Shown here: in pieces, positions 17,629 through 26,448 of the stretch
Layout of the letters: each line of letters starts with the position of its first letter
How positions within the stretch are numbered: the stretch's first letter is position 1
From: Bodonicaedibacter sp963693005
GTDB lineage: Bacteria > Pseudomonadota > Alphaproteobacteria > UBA6184
DNA length: 64,000 nt
Assembly (NCBI GenBank): GCA_963693005.1
Contig: OY843726.1
Coordinates: 558,001-622,000 of the forward strand
Direction: 5' to 3'
The notes under the pieces: model-generated
Told to the model about the DNA's origin: nothing
Databases searched by the model: none
The model's input: only the letters and a program-made list of their open reading frames with translations
Translations under genes and position numbers: made by a program

Positions 17629-18922
17629 ATCGATTCTCAAATTAATTTTGTGGTTAGTAATTATAGTGCTGGTAATTCTAGCCTACCAAACAAACGGTTC
17701 GGTTGATATGCGCATTTCTCATTGGGCAATTTCCATGAGTTTTGCTACATTTAGCCTCCTGTTTTTTCTTACTATCTCGTGTCTATTTTATGCATTTATA
17801 TTGGCTCGCTACCTACAATCTATTTCAACAAAACTAAAACTCTACTGGTCTAAGAAACAAGAGCGAGCAGGCTATGCCTGCCTAGAGGAGGGGTTAGCCT
17901 ACCTAGAAGGCGGGCAACTCAATCAAGCCCAAAAGCGTGCAAAAAAAAGTATGAGCTTATTACCTGGAAACTTATTGCCAAAATGGCTGAGTCTTTCTAC
18001 GATGAAGGCTCGGGGCGTAGCCTTAGATTCAACCATAATTTCCGATATAGTTAAATCAAAGACCATGGGACTTTTGGGATACAAGTATCAAATAGAACAA
18101 CGCATTCAAGACGCTGGAGCGTCCGAAATCGAACTAGATCTACTGAAGGCACTAAAAGAACACCCTCAATTTTCGTGGTTAATGAAGCAGTTGTTTGAAA
18201 GTTATATCGCACAGTCCAATTATTTAAGTGCTATTGAGATAGGGAAGAAGATTACAACAACGTCAGTAAATATAAGTCCGCAGATAGCTTTATGTTATTT
18301 TTCTTTAAGCAAGAACACCCCCGAAGATCGCCAAATAAAATATTTAAAAGCTGCTATTGAGTTAGACGTTTCACACCCCGAAATTGCATTAACACTCGCT
18401 AAAATTTATATCAAAACGAAACAGTTTAAAAAAGCACAGTCCGTCATTGAATCTACTTGGAAATACTCGCAACACCCAAATCTTGGAAAGCTATATCTAA
18501 ACACTATATCTAAACCAACCTCAGAAGAGCGACTTTCTGCTCTATTAAAACTAACAAATCTAGCGGGAGAAAGCCTTGTATCTCTGACACTTATTATCGA
18601 TGAATGCTTGCACTCCGAACTTTATCAGAAAGCACGTTATTATTTAGATAAAGCAATCCAAATTAACGGAGGGATGTCACAAGATTTATTGCTGTTGCGC
18701 ATAGCGTTAACAAAAAAAGATGGTGCTGAAAAACTGGATGTCGAAAACTGGGTGCGCCACCTAGTTCCTCGTTTTTACTCCAGTGAGTGGAAGTGCTCCA
18801 ACTGTAATAGCCAAACACCCACATGGTCGGAAAACTGCAAAGAATGCGGAAAACTACAAACTGTTCGATGGATAACTACCCGTCAGAATGCACCAACTAT
18901 AATACATAATGAAGGAGTATAA
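17621..18922 (+). CDS. hemY: HemY-like membrane TPR protein with C-terminal zinc ribbon
   Basis: The 433-residue protein has two N-terminal membrane segments (about 3-23 and 43-62), the ARYLQSISTKLK linker typical of HemY_N, a helical TPR region, and a C-terminal CxxC...CxxC ribbon (about 391-410). HemY proteins are membrane scaffold-like proteins linked by position to haem synthesis, but their biochemical role is unclear. The ribbon resembles the metal-binding tail of LapB, so a quality-control or scaffold role is possible. It overlaps the preceding gene by 8 bases and is followed by grxC. Confidence 0.78.
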   Translation: MIKSILKLILWLVIIVLVILAYQTNGSVDMRISHWAISMSFATFSLLFFLTISCLFYAFILARYLQSISTKLKLYWSKKQERAGYACLEEGLAYLEGGQLNQAQKRAKKSMSLLPGNLLPKWLSLSTMKARGVALDSTIISDIVKSKTMGLLGYKYQIEQRIQDAGASEIELDLLKALKEHPQFSWLMKQLFESYIAQSNYLSAIEIGKKITTTSVNISPQIALCYFSLSKNTPEDRQIKYLKAAIELDVSHPEIALTLAKIYIKTKQFKKAQSVIESTWKYSQHPNLGKLYLNTISKPTSEERLSALLKLTNLAGESLVSLTLIIDECLHSELYQKARYYLDKAIQINGGMSQDLLLLRIALTKKDGAEKLDVENWVRHLVPRFYSSEWKCSNCNSQTPTWSENCKECGKLQTVRWITTRQNAPTIIHNEGV

Positions 18923-18924
18923 AA

Positions 18925-19179
18925 ATGCACAATATAATGTATACAAAACCATCATGCCCATACTGTGTAAAAGCAGCTGGGATCTTAGACTCACTGGACA
19001 TTTCTTACAAAACACTGAACGTCGCCGAAAGCCCCGAACATTTAAAGGAAATGCTTGAAAAATCTGGTGGCAGAAAAACGGTGCCTCAAATCTTTATCAA
19101 CGGGACACATGTAGGTGGGTGTGATGATTTAGAAGAGCTATATTTAGCTGGCTCTTTGCCAAATTTATTAGCGAAGTAG
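18925..19179 (+). CDS. grxC: Glutaredoxin 3 (dithiol)
   Basis: An 84-residue dithiol glutaredoxin that reduces disulfides with glutathione. The active site is CPYC at 11-14, and the glutathione-binding TVP and GGCDD motifs are present. A strong GAAGGAG box precedes the ATG. It lies between hemY and pfkA with gaps of 2 to 4 bases, so it is probably co-transcribed with them. Confidence 0.95.
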   Translation: MHNIMYTKPSCPYCVKAAGILDSLDISYKTLNVAESPEHLKEMLEKSGGRKTVPQIFINGTHVGGCDDLEELYLAGSLPNLLAK

Positions 19180-19183
19180 CATT

Positions 19184-20257
19184 ATGAAAAAAATTGGAAT
19201 CATGACCAGCGGAGGGGATTGCGCTGGCCTTAATGCAGTAATTAGAGCCGTAACTTTGAGAGCAAGCGACCTAGGAGCACAGGTTCTCGGTTTTCGGCAA
19301 GGATCTCTGGGTCTGCTCAAGCGTGACTATGTAACTCTAACTCCCAAAAAAGTGTCTCATGATTTATTTATTAAGGGTGGTTCTTTTTTAGGCGCCATTA
19401 GTAAAGGAAACCCATTTCAATATGCAACTGATGATGGCGCTATGCTAGATATTACAGCTGAAATTGCTGCATCATACGACACTTTAGACCTAGATTTTAT
19501 TGTATCGGTCGGAGGAGACGGCAGCTTTTCGATCATGAACTCCTTAAGAAAAAAGTTCAATATGAACATTATTGGCATCCCAAAGACAATTGATAACGAT
19601 CTACAGTGTACAGACTATGCAGTAGGTTTTTCTAGCAGCTATCAACTTATTTCCGACTGTATTGACAACCTACAAACAACCGCAGAAAGTCATCAACGCG
19701 TTATAGTAGTACAAGCGATGGGCCGCGACGCGGGGCATTTAGCTCTGGCAGGAGGTATCGCTGGAGGGGCTGACGTGATTTTACTTCCCGAAATTCCTCA
19801 TTCTTTAGATATTATAACTGCACACCTGAAGAAAGTTTTTAGATCGCATAAAAAATTTGCAATTGTCGTTGTCTCAGAGTCTATTAAAACACAAGATGGA
19901 GCATCTTTAACCGTCAAGGATACTCTAAGCGGAAAAAGTCGGTATGATGGGGCAGCAGCATATATTGCAACTTTAATTGAAGCAAAAACTGGCCTTGAAA
20001 CTCGCCCCGTTGTACTAGGCCATTTGCAACGCGGAGGAGGGCCAAATGCATTTGATCGAATTTTAGCATCAAAAATGGGTGTATATGCGGTTGATCTTGG
20101 GTCTAAGAAAAATTTTGGCCAAGTCGTTGTGTTTGCGAACAACTCCATTACTCACGCTCCAATGGAGCAAACAATTAGTAGTTACTGTAGAGTTGACCCC
20201 TTGGGGGAAATGGTTTACACAGCACGTGGATTGGGCATTTGTTTGGGTGATGCATAA
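19184..20257 (+). CDS. pfkA: 6-phosphofructokinase
   Basis: Phosphorylates fructose 6-phosphate in glycolysis. The 357-residue protein has TSGGDCAGLNAVIR at the N-terminus, GGDGS at 110-114 and PKTIDND at 133-139. Glycine in GGDGS indicates ATP as phosphoryl donor, since PPi enzymes carry aspartate there. The lysine in PKTIDND places it with the group III (actinobacterial/mixed-substrate-like) ATP enzymes rather than the E. coli type. Donor use is therefore inference. A complete glycolytic step would be notable for an intracellular alphaproteobacterium. Its stop overlaps the next gene by 8 bases. Confidence 0.9.
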   Translation: MKKIGIMTSGGDCAGLNAVIRAVTLRASDLGAQVLGFRQGSLGLLKRDYVTLTPKKVSHDLFIKGGSFLGAISKGNPFQYATDDGAMLDITAEIAASYDTLDLDFIVSVGGDGSFSIMNSLRKKFNMNIIGIPKTIDNDLQCTDYAVGFSSSYQLISDCIDNLQTTAESHQRVIVVQAMGRDAGHLALAGGIAGGADVILLPEIPHSLDIITAHLKKVFRSHKKFAIVVVSESIKTQDGASLTVKDTLSGKSRYDGAAAYIATLIEAKTGLETRPVVLGHLQRGGGPNAFDRILASKMGVYAVDLGSKKNFGQVVVFANNSITHAPMEQTISSYCRVDPLGEMVYTARGLGICLGDA

Positions 20258-22985
20258 AAAGCAAAATCTTTTTCTCGCCGCGTGCGTTTTTTTATGTTTA
20301 TTAAGCACTTCAAGTGCGTCTTATCCCCCTGTGTTTGTAAAGGCAGCAACGTCTGAATTAAACATTGACATGTCAATCTCCTGGCCACATGAGGTTAAGT
20401 TTGATTACGGAGAAAAAGACGGTCAAGTAACTGTAAGGTTTTTTGATGGAGCTGAATTATTGCTTAATGACCTAGTTAAGGTTCTGCCAACCGCCTCATT
20501 TAAAAATGAGAACGACACAACTATTTTAAGCCTACCAAAAACATCTCTTGTCTCTGCAAAAAAACTAGAAAACATCATACATATCAAACTTAAAAAGCCA
20601 ACCAAAAGCACCTCTGTTGCAAAAAAAATGTCTTCATCAAGTATTGACCTTGAAAAGCTCAAGCAAAAAATATCGCAACACTTTAAAATTGCCCGCCCCA
20701 CCTCACAATCAAAGTTATGGTTTGACGCAAACTCTGATATCCAGCTTGCTTACCCCGAGGCCCCTATTGCAGTCTATGTTCACAATGAAAAAATTAATGT
20801 TGTTGTAAAGTCAACAAATCCACCCCAGCTATCTTCCGAAGACCTAAAATCATTTGCTGCAAATCTGATAACTACACCTGATGGTTTTTTGATTACTACT
20901 CCTTTGAAAGACGGACATACACCTTTAGTAAAAAAATCTGCTGTTGGTTGGCACATCTATCAGGGAGAGCATCTCCCCCTTGGAAAAACACCCCTGTTTT
21001 TAGAAGAGGTAGATGACGATCTTCTTCAACTTAGCGCTAATAATTTATCTACTCCAGTTAGTATTGGCGGTATTAGGGTTTTTTGCACCCAATCTTTGGA
21101 TACGTTTGTCCCGTTTGAATTAAAAATAGATAAGTCTTTGCTTATGTCGACCACTATGGGTGTCGCTGTTGTTGAACCCAAAGAAGAGGCCTTAATAATA
21201 AAATCAACCTTAATCAGCTGGGACACAACAGGTGGGCATAAAGCTCTACAAGATCAGGAAAAATCTAAAACTTTGCAATTGTTTAAAAAAGTTAACAATC
21301 AAACACACTTCCTAGAACAAGAACAAGCTTTATTAAAAGAAGTTTCAGAGTCAGACAATGATGAAATTACAAAAAAGAAGTTAGATTTAGCTCTCTTTTA
21401 TATAGCCAACTTGTTTCAGCACGAAGCTGCCGATGTTTTAGAAGAGCTCGCAGAAGACTATCCTAATTTTGAATCCAACACACTTATACTACTTAGATCT
21501 ATGATTCTATCAACTGGTGGAAACTATAGTGAGCTCCCCCCCCTTCTGAAAGATTTATTCTTATCCTCTAAAACCAGCCCTGAAATGGCTGCTTGGTATT
21601 CACTCTTACGCTCACAGTACTATAGCGATTCTATACCCTCACACCTGCTGTTAACGCTCAAAAAATCTATCTCAACTCTTCCCCATCCTCTTCAAACACA
21701 ACTATACTTTAACCTCGCTGACTCCTGTGTTCGCCAAGAAGAAAAAATCTCCCACGAAGTAGTTTCACTGATTCAGCCTTATCATCTTACTCAGAGACAA
21801 AAACAGCTGTACAATTTTTTTGAGCTTATCGGGGCAGAAATAACAGGAGAGCCCGTAAATAAAGCTGAACTAATGAAGTTGTTTGAATCAACAACTGACG
21901 CATGGTTAATGACTAGAATATTAATACACCCCGCTTTTTTAGGAGCTAAAAAACAATTAGATGACAAATATATTCTCTTACTTGAGTCACTAGTTCCTCA
22001 ATTAAGAGGTTCCTGGTTACAACATGTTGCAATCGAATATCTCTTAAATATTTATACTCAAAAAAAAGATTACTTAAAAGTTTTAGATCAAGCTGTAGCC
22101 CTTAAGAAAAACAACCCCTCTTCTTATCAGAAATTGCGCTCTAATATTGAAAATATTGTTAACGGAATTATTCGTCACAAACTTCATAATAAACTAGGCG
22201 TTGTACAAACCTTACGTCTACTTAGTGAGTTTTTTGATCTTATTGACTCTAACGAAGACTCCCTAGATTTTTTGATGGAGTTTTTACACAAGCTGAGTCA
22301 TATTGGGCTGGAAAAAGAATCCGCACACCTATTGGAAAATTTTACCAAAAAGGCAGATCTTAACCTTTCTACAAAAAAACAGTTTGATGTCTACTTGCAA
22401 CTTTTGGCACTGTACATCAAAGACCACGCTACCAACAAAGCACATCAACTAATAAACGTCTTAGAGGCCTTTCAAAATATTCCCTCAAAGAAAGAAGCTC
22501 GTTTTACTTTCTTAAAAGCTAAACTTGATGTGCTGGAAGGCAAGGTTGATAAAGCTATCCAGAGACTTAATACTATAGACAGCCGTGAAGGGGTAATGCT
22601 ACAAATTGACCTGTTATGGCGCAAAAAAGAGTGGACACAGGTCATAGAGAAAATTAGGCATAGCTCTCTTTTAGAAGAAGGGGTTTTAGAGCCCGAGCGC
22701 CTTGAGCGATATGTCATCCAGTTAGCCACGGCAATAGTACTTAATGCTCAAGAGAATGGGTTTGTCACAGATGATCGCAAAAGGGTTACAACCGAGCTCC
22801 AAGAATTATACCAAAACTATGAATTGATGTTAGATAAGTATAAAAAATTATTTCATCTTTTTATAAGTCAGCCGTTAAACTCTTCTGCAACAGAAATGAC
22901 TTTGACACTAATAGATGACGAAATGAAAGAAACTGAAAGATTAGACGGCTTATTTAAGGAAACTACAAATGTTGAAACCCACTAA
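20250..22985 (+). CDS. Large exported helical-repeat protein of unknown function
   Basis: I do not recognise a named family. The 911-residue protein starts at ATG 20250, overlapping the pfkA stop by 8 bases, with a signal peptide of about 24 residues ending near TSSASYPP. An N-terminal part contains a short beta-rich segment (SWPHEVKFDYGEKDGQVTV) and then low-complexity Lys/Ser stretches. From about residue 340 it is almost wholly helical with degenerate TPR-like pairs, such as the FYIANLFQHEAADVLEEL region. The last codons overlap tolB by 17 bases, so the two are probably co-translated. Position and export suggest an envelope role; this is inference. Confidence 0.8.
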   Translation: MHKKQNLFLAACVFLCLLSTSSASYPPVFVKAATSELNIDMSISWPHEVKFDYGEKDGQVTVRFFDGAELLLNDLVKVLPTASFKNENDTTILSLPKTSLVSAKKLENIIHIKLKKPTKSTSVAKKMSSSSIDLEKLKQKISQHFKIARPTSQSKLWFDANSDIQLAYPEAPIAVYVHNEKINVVVKSTNPPQLSSEDLKSFAANLITTPDGFLITTPLKDGHTPLVKKSAVGWHIYQGEHLPLGKTPLFLEEVDDDLLQLSANNLSTPVSIGGIRVFCTQSLDTFVPFELKIDKSLLMSTTMGVAVVEPKEEALIIKSTLISWDTTGGHKALQDQEKSKTLQLFKKVNNQTHFLEQEQALLKEVSESDNDEITKKKLDLALFYIANLFQHEAADVLEELAEDYPNFESNTLILLRSMILSTGGNYSELPPLLKDLFLSSKTSPEMAAWYSLLRSQYYSDSIPSHLLLTLKKSISTLPHPLQTQLYFNLADSCVRQEEKISHEVVSLIQPYHLTQRQKQLYNFFELIGAEITGEPVNKAELMKLFESTTDAWLMTRILIHPAFLGAKKQLDDKYILLLESLVPQLRGSWLQHVAIEYLLNIYTQKKDYLKVLDQAVALKKNNPSSYQKLRSNIENIVNGIIRHKLHNKLGVVQTLRLLSEFFDLIDSNEDSLDFLMEFLHKLSHIGLEKESAHLLENFTKKADLNLSTKKQFDVYLQLLALYIKDHATNKAHQLINVLEAFQNIPSKKEARFTFLKAKLDVLEGKVDKAIQRLNTIDSREGVMLQIDLLWRKKEWTQVIEKIRHSSLLEEGVLEPERLERYVIQLATAIVLNAQENGFVTDDRKRVTTELQELYQNYELMLDKYKKLFHLFISQPLNSSATEMTLTLIDDEMKETERLDGLFKETTNVETH

Positions 22986-24312
22986 CTTCCTCCCCATATT
23001 ACGATATTTCATGTACGTTATGCTTGTTTTTTGTATCAGTAGTTCGAACGTGAACGCCTTACTAAAGGTTCAAGTCAATAAGGGGGGTTTTTCACCCATT
23101 CCTATAGCCATATCTTCCTTTAAGGGAGAATCCCCTCAACTAGAGAAAAATATCCGACAAATTATCGCAAATGATCTTGCATCATCTGGCCTATTTAAGG
23201 TGCTCGCAGAAGATGCCTACATCCAGAAATCAGACTCATTACAAAAAAACATCCGCTTCTCTGATTGGAGACTGATAAAATCAGACGGGCTCTTGTATGG
23301 TGAAATTCAAGAAATAGGAGAAGAGCTCTCTATAACTTTCCGATTAATAGATGTTTTTGCTGAAAAAACTCTATTTTCCTTACAAATGAAATCTCGAAAG
23401 TCTGATTGGCGCAAACTAGCCCACATGATCTCCAATGCCGTATATGAAAGACTAACGGGAGAAAAGGGATATTTTACAACCAAGGTTGCATATGTATCCG
23501 AAACTGGACAAGCGAATTGCCGAATAAAGCGCCTAGCCTTAATGGACTACGACGGCAATAACCATAAATTTCTAACGTCTGGTCGAACATTTGTTATGAC
23601 TCCTAGACTCTCACCTGATGGAAATAAAATCGCATACTTTACAATCGTTAACCACCAGGGAAATGTCTATATCTACAATATCAATGAACACACAACAGAA
23701 CTTCTAGGTCGCTTCTCCGGCATGAGTTATGCTCCACGCTTTTCAAAAAATGGAAAACGTATTTTATTTAGCCTCGCAGACGGCTTAGTGTCTCATGTAT
23801 ATGAAATGGATTTAAAGACTAGAAAAAAAAGGCAACTTACTAAAACTGCAGCACTCAACACCTCTGCCTATTACTCTCCTGACGGAACAAAAATAGCCTT
23901 TGTTTCCGATCGCTCTGGCACACCGCAAATTCACACCATGGATATTCAAGGAGAAACAGAAGAAGAACCAGCTAAACGAATAACTTTTGGAGAAGGGCGA
24001 TATTATACTCCCGTATATTCACCTGACGGCAAACATTTAGCTTTCACAAAAACACACATGGGAACTTTTTATGTTGGAGTCTTAAAACCAAACGGGACAG
24101 AAGAACGCACTCTATCTCAGGGGTATTTTGTAGAAGCTCCAACATGGTCACCCAACAGCCAAATGGTTATGTATACAAGGAGAACCCCCATCAACCCATC
24201 AACAAAATCTCAAGTTTCACGAGTATATATGATCCACATTTCAGGGTTTAATGAGAGAGAGACTCTTACCCCACTAGATGCAACTGACCCTGAGTGGTCT
24301 TCAAGCCTATAA
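22969..24312 (+). CDS. tolB: Tol-Pal system periplasmic protein TolB
   Basis: TolB is the periplasmic beta-propeller of the Tol-Pal system, which links the inner membrane to Pal and helps outer-membrane constriction at division. The 447-residue protein has a signal peptide (about 1-31), an N-terminal domain (IRQIIANDLASSGLFKVL) and repeated WD40-like propeller blades with SPDGxKIAF motifs. tolQRA and pal, the usual neighbours, are not seen; pfkA and an unknown exported protein precede it, and a terminator follows. Confidence 0.94.
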   Translation: MLKPTNFLPILRYFMYVMLVFCISSSNVNALLKVQVNKGGFSPIPIAISSFKGESPQLEKNIRQIIANDLASSGLFKVLAEDAYIQKSDSLQKNIRFSDWRLIKSDGLLYGEIQEIGEELSITFRLIDVFAEKTLFSLQMKSRKSDWRKLAHMISNAVYERLTGEKGYFTTKVAYVSETGQANCRIKRLALMDYDGNNHKFLTSGRTFVMTPRLSPDGNKIAYFTIVNHQGNVYIYNINEHTTELLGRFSGMSYAPRFSKNGKRILFSLADGLVSHVYEMDLKTRKKRQLTKTAALNTSAYYSPDGTKIAFVSDRSGTPQIHTMDIQGETEEEPAKRITFGEGRYYTPVYSPDGKHLAFTKTHMGTFYVGVLKPNGTEERTLSQGYFVEAPTWSPNSQMVMYTRRTPINPSTKSQVSRVYMIHISGFNERETLTPLDATDPEWSSSL

Positions 24313-24318
24313 CGCTAC

Positions 24319-24342
24319 AAAGGCCTCCTTACAGAGGCCTTT
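24319..24342. terminator. Bidirectional terminator between tolB and hup
   Basis: A perfect 9-bp inverted repeat AAAGGCCTC / GAGGCCTTT with a 6-base loop. A-rich and T-rich flanks let it serve the converging tolB and hup transcripts. Confidence 0.9.
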
Positions 24343-24359
24343 TGACGACTTGCTTTAAC

Positions 24360-24635
24360 TTACGGATTAATCGTTTCTTTCAACTCTTTAGCTGGACGAA
24401 ACTTTGCTTGGAAAGTTTCAGGGATTACAATTGGCGCTCCCGTTTGAGGATTTCGCCCCTGAGACTGCTCACGTTTTTTTGCATAAAAGGTGCCAAATCC
24501 ACTTACGCGAATATCCTGGCTATCTTTCATGGCTATCGATAACTCTTTAAATACTGATAAAATTACTGTTTTAGTATCCGCCTTAGAGAAGCCCGTATCA
24601 GTAGAAATTTTTGTAATTAGGTCCGTAGTATTCAT
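24360..24635 (-). CDS. hup: HU/IHF-family DNA-binding protein
   Basis: A 91-residue nucleoid protein that bends DNA. It has the family's helical N-terminus (MNTTDLITKISTDTGFSKAD), the conserved VSGFGTFYAKKREQSQGRNPQTG arm region and the C-terminal FRPAKELKETIN. A single HU-type protein is more likely than one of the IHF subunits, but this is not certain. AAAGGA precedes the ATG, and it shares the terminator with tolB. Confidence 0.92.
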   Translation of the reverse strand: MNTTDLITKISTDTGFSKADTKTVILSVFKELSIAMKDSQDIRVSGFGTFYAKKREQSQGRNPQTGAPIVIPETFQAKFRPAKELKETINP

Positions 24636-24817
24636 CGATAAATCCTTTTCTTATTATTCACTTTTTATTAAGGATAATCAGTAATGTTGTTATGAATCAA
24701 GTAGATAATACACCCTGTTTAAAATCGTGTTTTTTTCAGCACACTTTATTAACGCAAAAATAAGGGAGAGCACACAAAATTACCATTTCTTTAAAGCTCA
24801 TACTCGAAGGAGAGAAA

Positions 24818-24901
24818 ATGAAAAAATTATATACGAGAATTAATTCTCAACCCTTCTCTTCACGGGTAGTAATCCCTTGCTTTTTTTATAAGGATATGTA
24901 A
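24818..24901 (+). CDS. Possible 27-residue small protein
   Basis: A short open frame (MKKLYTRINSQPFSS at its start) preceded by a strong GAAGGAGAG box about 6 bases before the ATG. It ends 25 bases before tRNA-Pro. No family is recognised; it might be a leader or chance frame in a 290-bp gap that otherwise shows little. Confidence 0.3.
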   Translation: MKKLYTRINSQPFSSRVVIPCFFYKDM

Positions 24902-24926
24902 TAACGCGTATGTTATTCTTTTTTAA

Positions 24927-25004
<78 letters not shown>

Positions 25005-25050
25005 TCAAAATTCACTTGGATTGACTCATTTGGGAGAATCTAGTTCGACT

Positions 25051-26349
25051 ATGAAACAGTTACAGAAAATCATTATAAACCCTTTTTTCCAAGGGGCTCT
25101 ATGGGGCGCTTTTTTTCTTAGCATTTTTATATCTTTTAACCAAACTCAAACGCTTGATCTAAGCCAACGCACAGATATCATCGCCGACTGGAACTCATTA
25201 AATCCAGACACGATTATTAGCGCTTCTCAAAAGCCAATTATCTCTCAAACTCCCGAAGCTGTAATGATCACCATGGAACCTGGAGATACATTAGCTGATG
25301 TTCTGCGTGACAAAAAAATCCCAATGAAACAGGTGCTCAACGCAATTCAGGCATTGTCAAAACATCTGAATTTGAAAAAAATCAAAGCTAACGAAAAAAT
25401 ATCCCTCTTAATAAAGGCCACGGCAGCAGGAACATACGATCTTATTCGATTGTTAATTGCAAAAGGAAAAAGCGCTCAAATTGAAGTCATCCAAAGCCCT
25501 AACGGGGGATATCAAAGTCGAATTATCGAGCGTGAGCTAGAGCAAATCACAGAGTGTGTTTGCGTCCCCATAAAAGGAAGTCTCTATGCAGATGCTTTTA
25601 AGAAGGGAGTCCCACACTCGGTGGTAAGCCAACTAGTAACCGCCTATAGTTATGACGTAGACTTTCAACGTGACATCCAAACAGGTGACTGTTTTGAAGT
25701 ATACTATGAAGCTAGTATCGACAAACTAACAAAAGAAGAGTTTTCTACAACTTTGCTATTCGCCAACCTTAAAATTAAGGGGAAAAATCGCCCCATTTAT
25801 GCCTTTGAAACCTCTTCAGGTACTGCGTTCTATTATGCTGATGGGCAAAGCGTAAAAAAACAGTTCATGGTCACCCCTATTAACGGAGCTCGAATCACCT
25901 CCGGATTTGGCCCTCGTATTCACCCCATCCACGGATATACACGATTCCACAAAGGTCTAGATTTTGGGGCACCCCGGGGAACTCCCGTTCTTGCCGCAGC
26001 AGATGGAGTCGTGACAATGGCATCTTGGTATAGCACGTTTGGACACTACATTGAAATTAGACATGCTAATGGCTACTCAACCGCATATGCCCATCTTAAT
26101 GGCTACGCACAAAACATTCGCTCTGGAATGCGCGTTTCACAAGGTCAAAAAATTGGGTTTGTTGGCTCAACTGGAGCAAGCACAGGCCCACATCTGCATT
26201 TTGAACTAAAAAAGAATGGCGTACAAATAAACCCCCGAACAAAATCTGCCCACCACGCTACCAACCGCCTAGAAGGTGTAGACTTGCAAAAGTTTTTACG
26301 CGCTCGCGGAAACTTAGATAACAAAGTAAAATCCTCTCTATCCCCATAA
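25051..26349 (+). CDS. M23-family (LytM-type) peptidoglycan endopeptidase
   Basis: A cell-wall hydrolase that cuts peptide cross-links. The ATG at 25051 gives a 432-residue protein with one N-terminal membrane segment (about 8-27), a long linker and a middle domain of the kind found in MepM-like enzymes, then the zinc peptidase domain with HKGLDFGAPRGTPV near residue 300 and HLHFE near 382. A longer frame running back through the tRNA is artefactual. A GGGAG-like box lies about 15 bases upstream of the ATG. It lies alone between tRNA-Pro and an unknown exported protein. Confidence 0.92.
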   Translation: MKQLQKIIINPFFQGALWGAFFLSIFISFNQTQTLDLSQRTDIIADWNSLNPDTIISASQKPIISQTPEAVMITMEPGDTLADVLRDKKIPMKQVLNAIQALSKHLNLKKIKANEKISLLIKATAAGTYDLIRLLIAKGKSAQIEVIQSPNGGYQSRIIERELEQITECVCVPIKGSLYADAFKKGVPHSVVSQLVTAYSYDVDFQRDIQTGDCFEVYYEASIDKLTKEEFSTTLLFANLKIKGKNRPIYAFETSSGTAFYYADGQSVKKQFMVTPINGARITSGFGPRIHPIHGYTRFHKGLDFGAPRGTPVLAAADGVVTMASWYSTFGHYIEIRHANGYSTAYAHLNGYAQNIRSGMRVSQGQKIGFVGSTGASTGPHLHFELKKNGVQINPRTKSAHHATNRLEGVDLQKFLRARGNLDNKVKSSLSP

Positions 26350-26448
26350 TTTCACACACCTCACAATAGCCAAACATTTTTACAGCCTTAAACAAATATT
26401 AAAGAGTAGTATCTACTATCGCTAGGTTGTTGTTTGATGAGGAATTCG

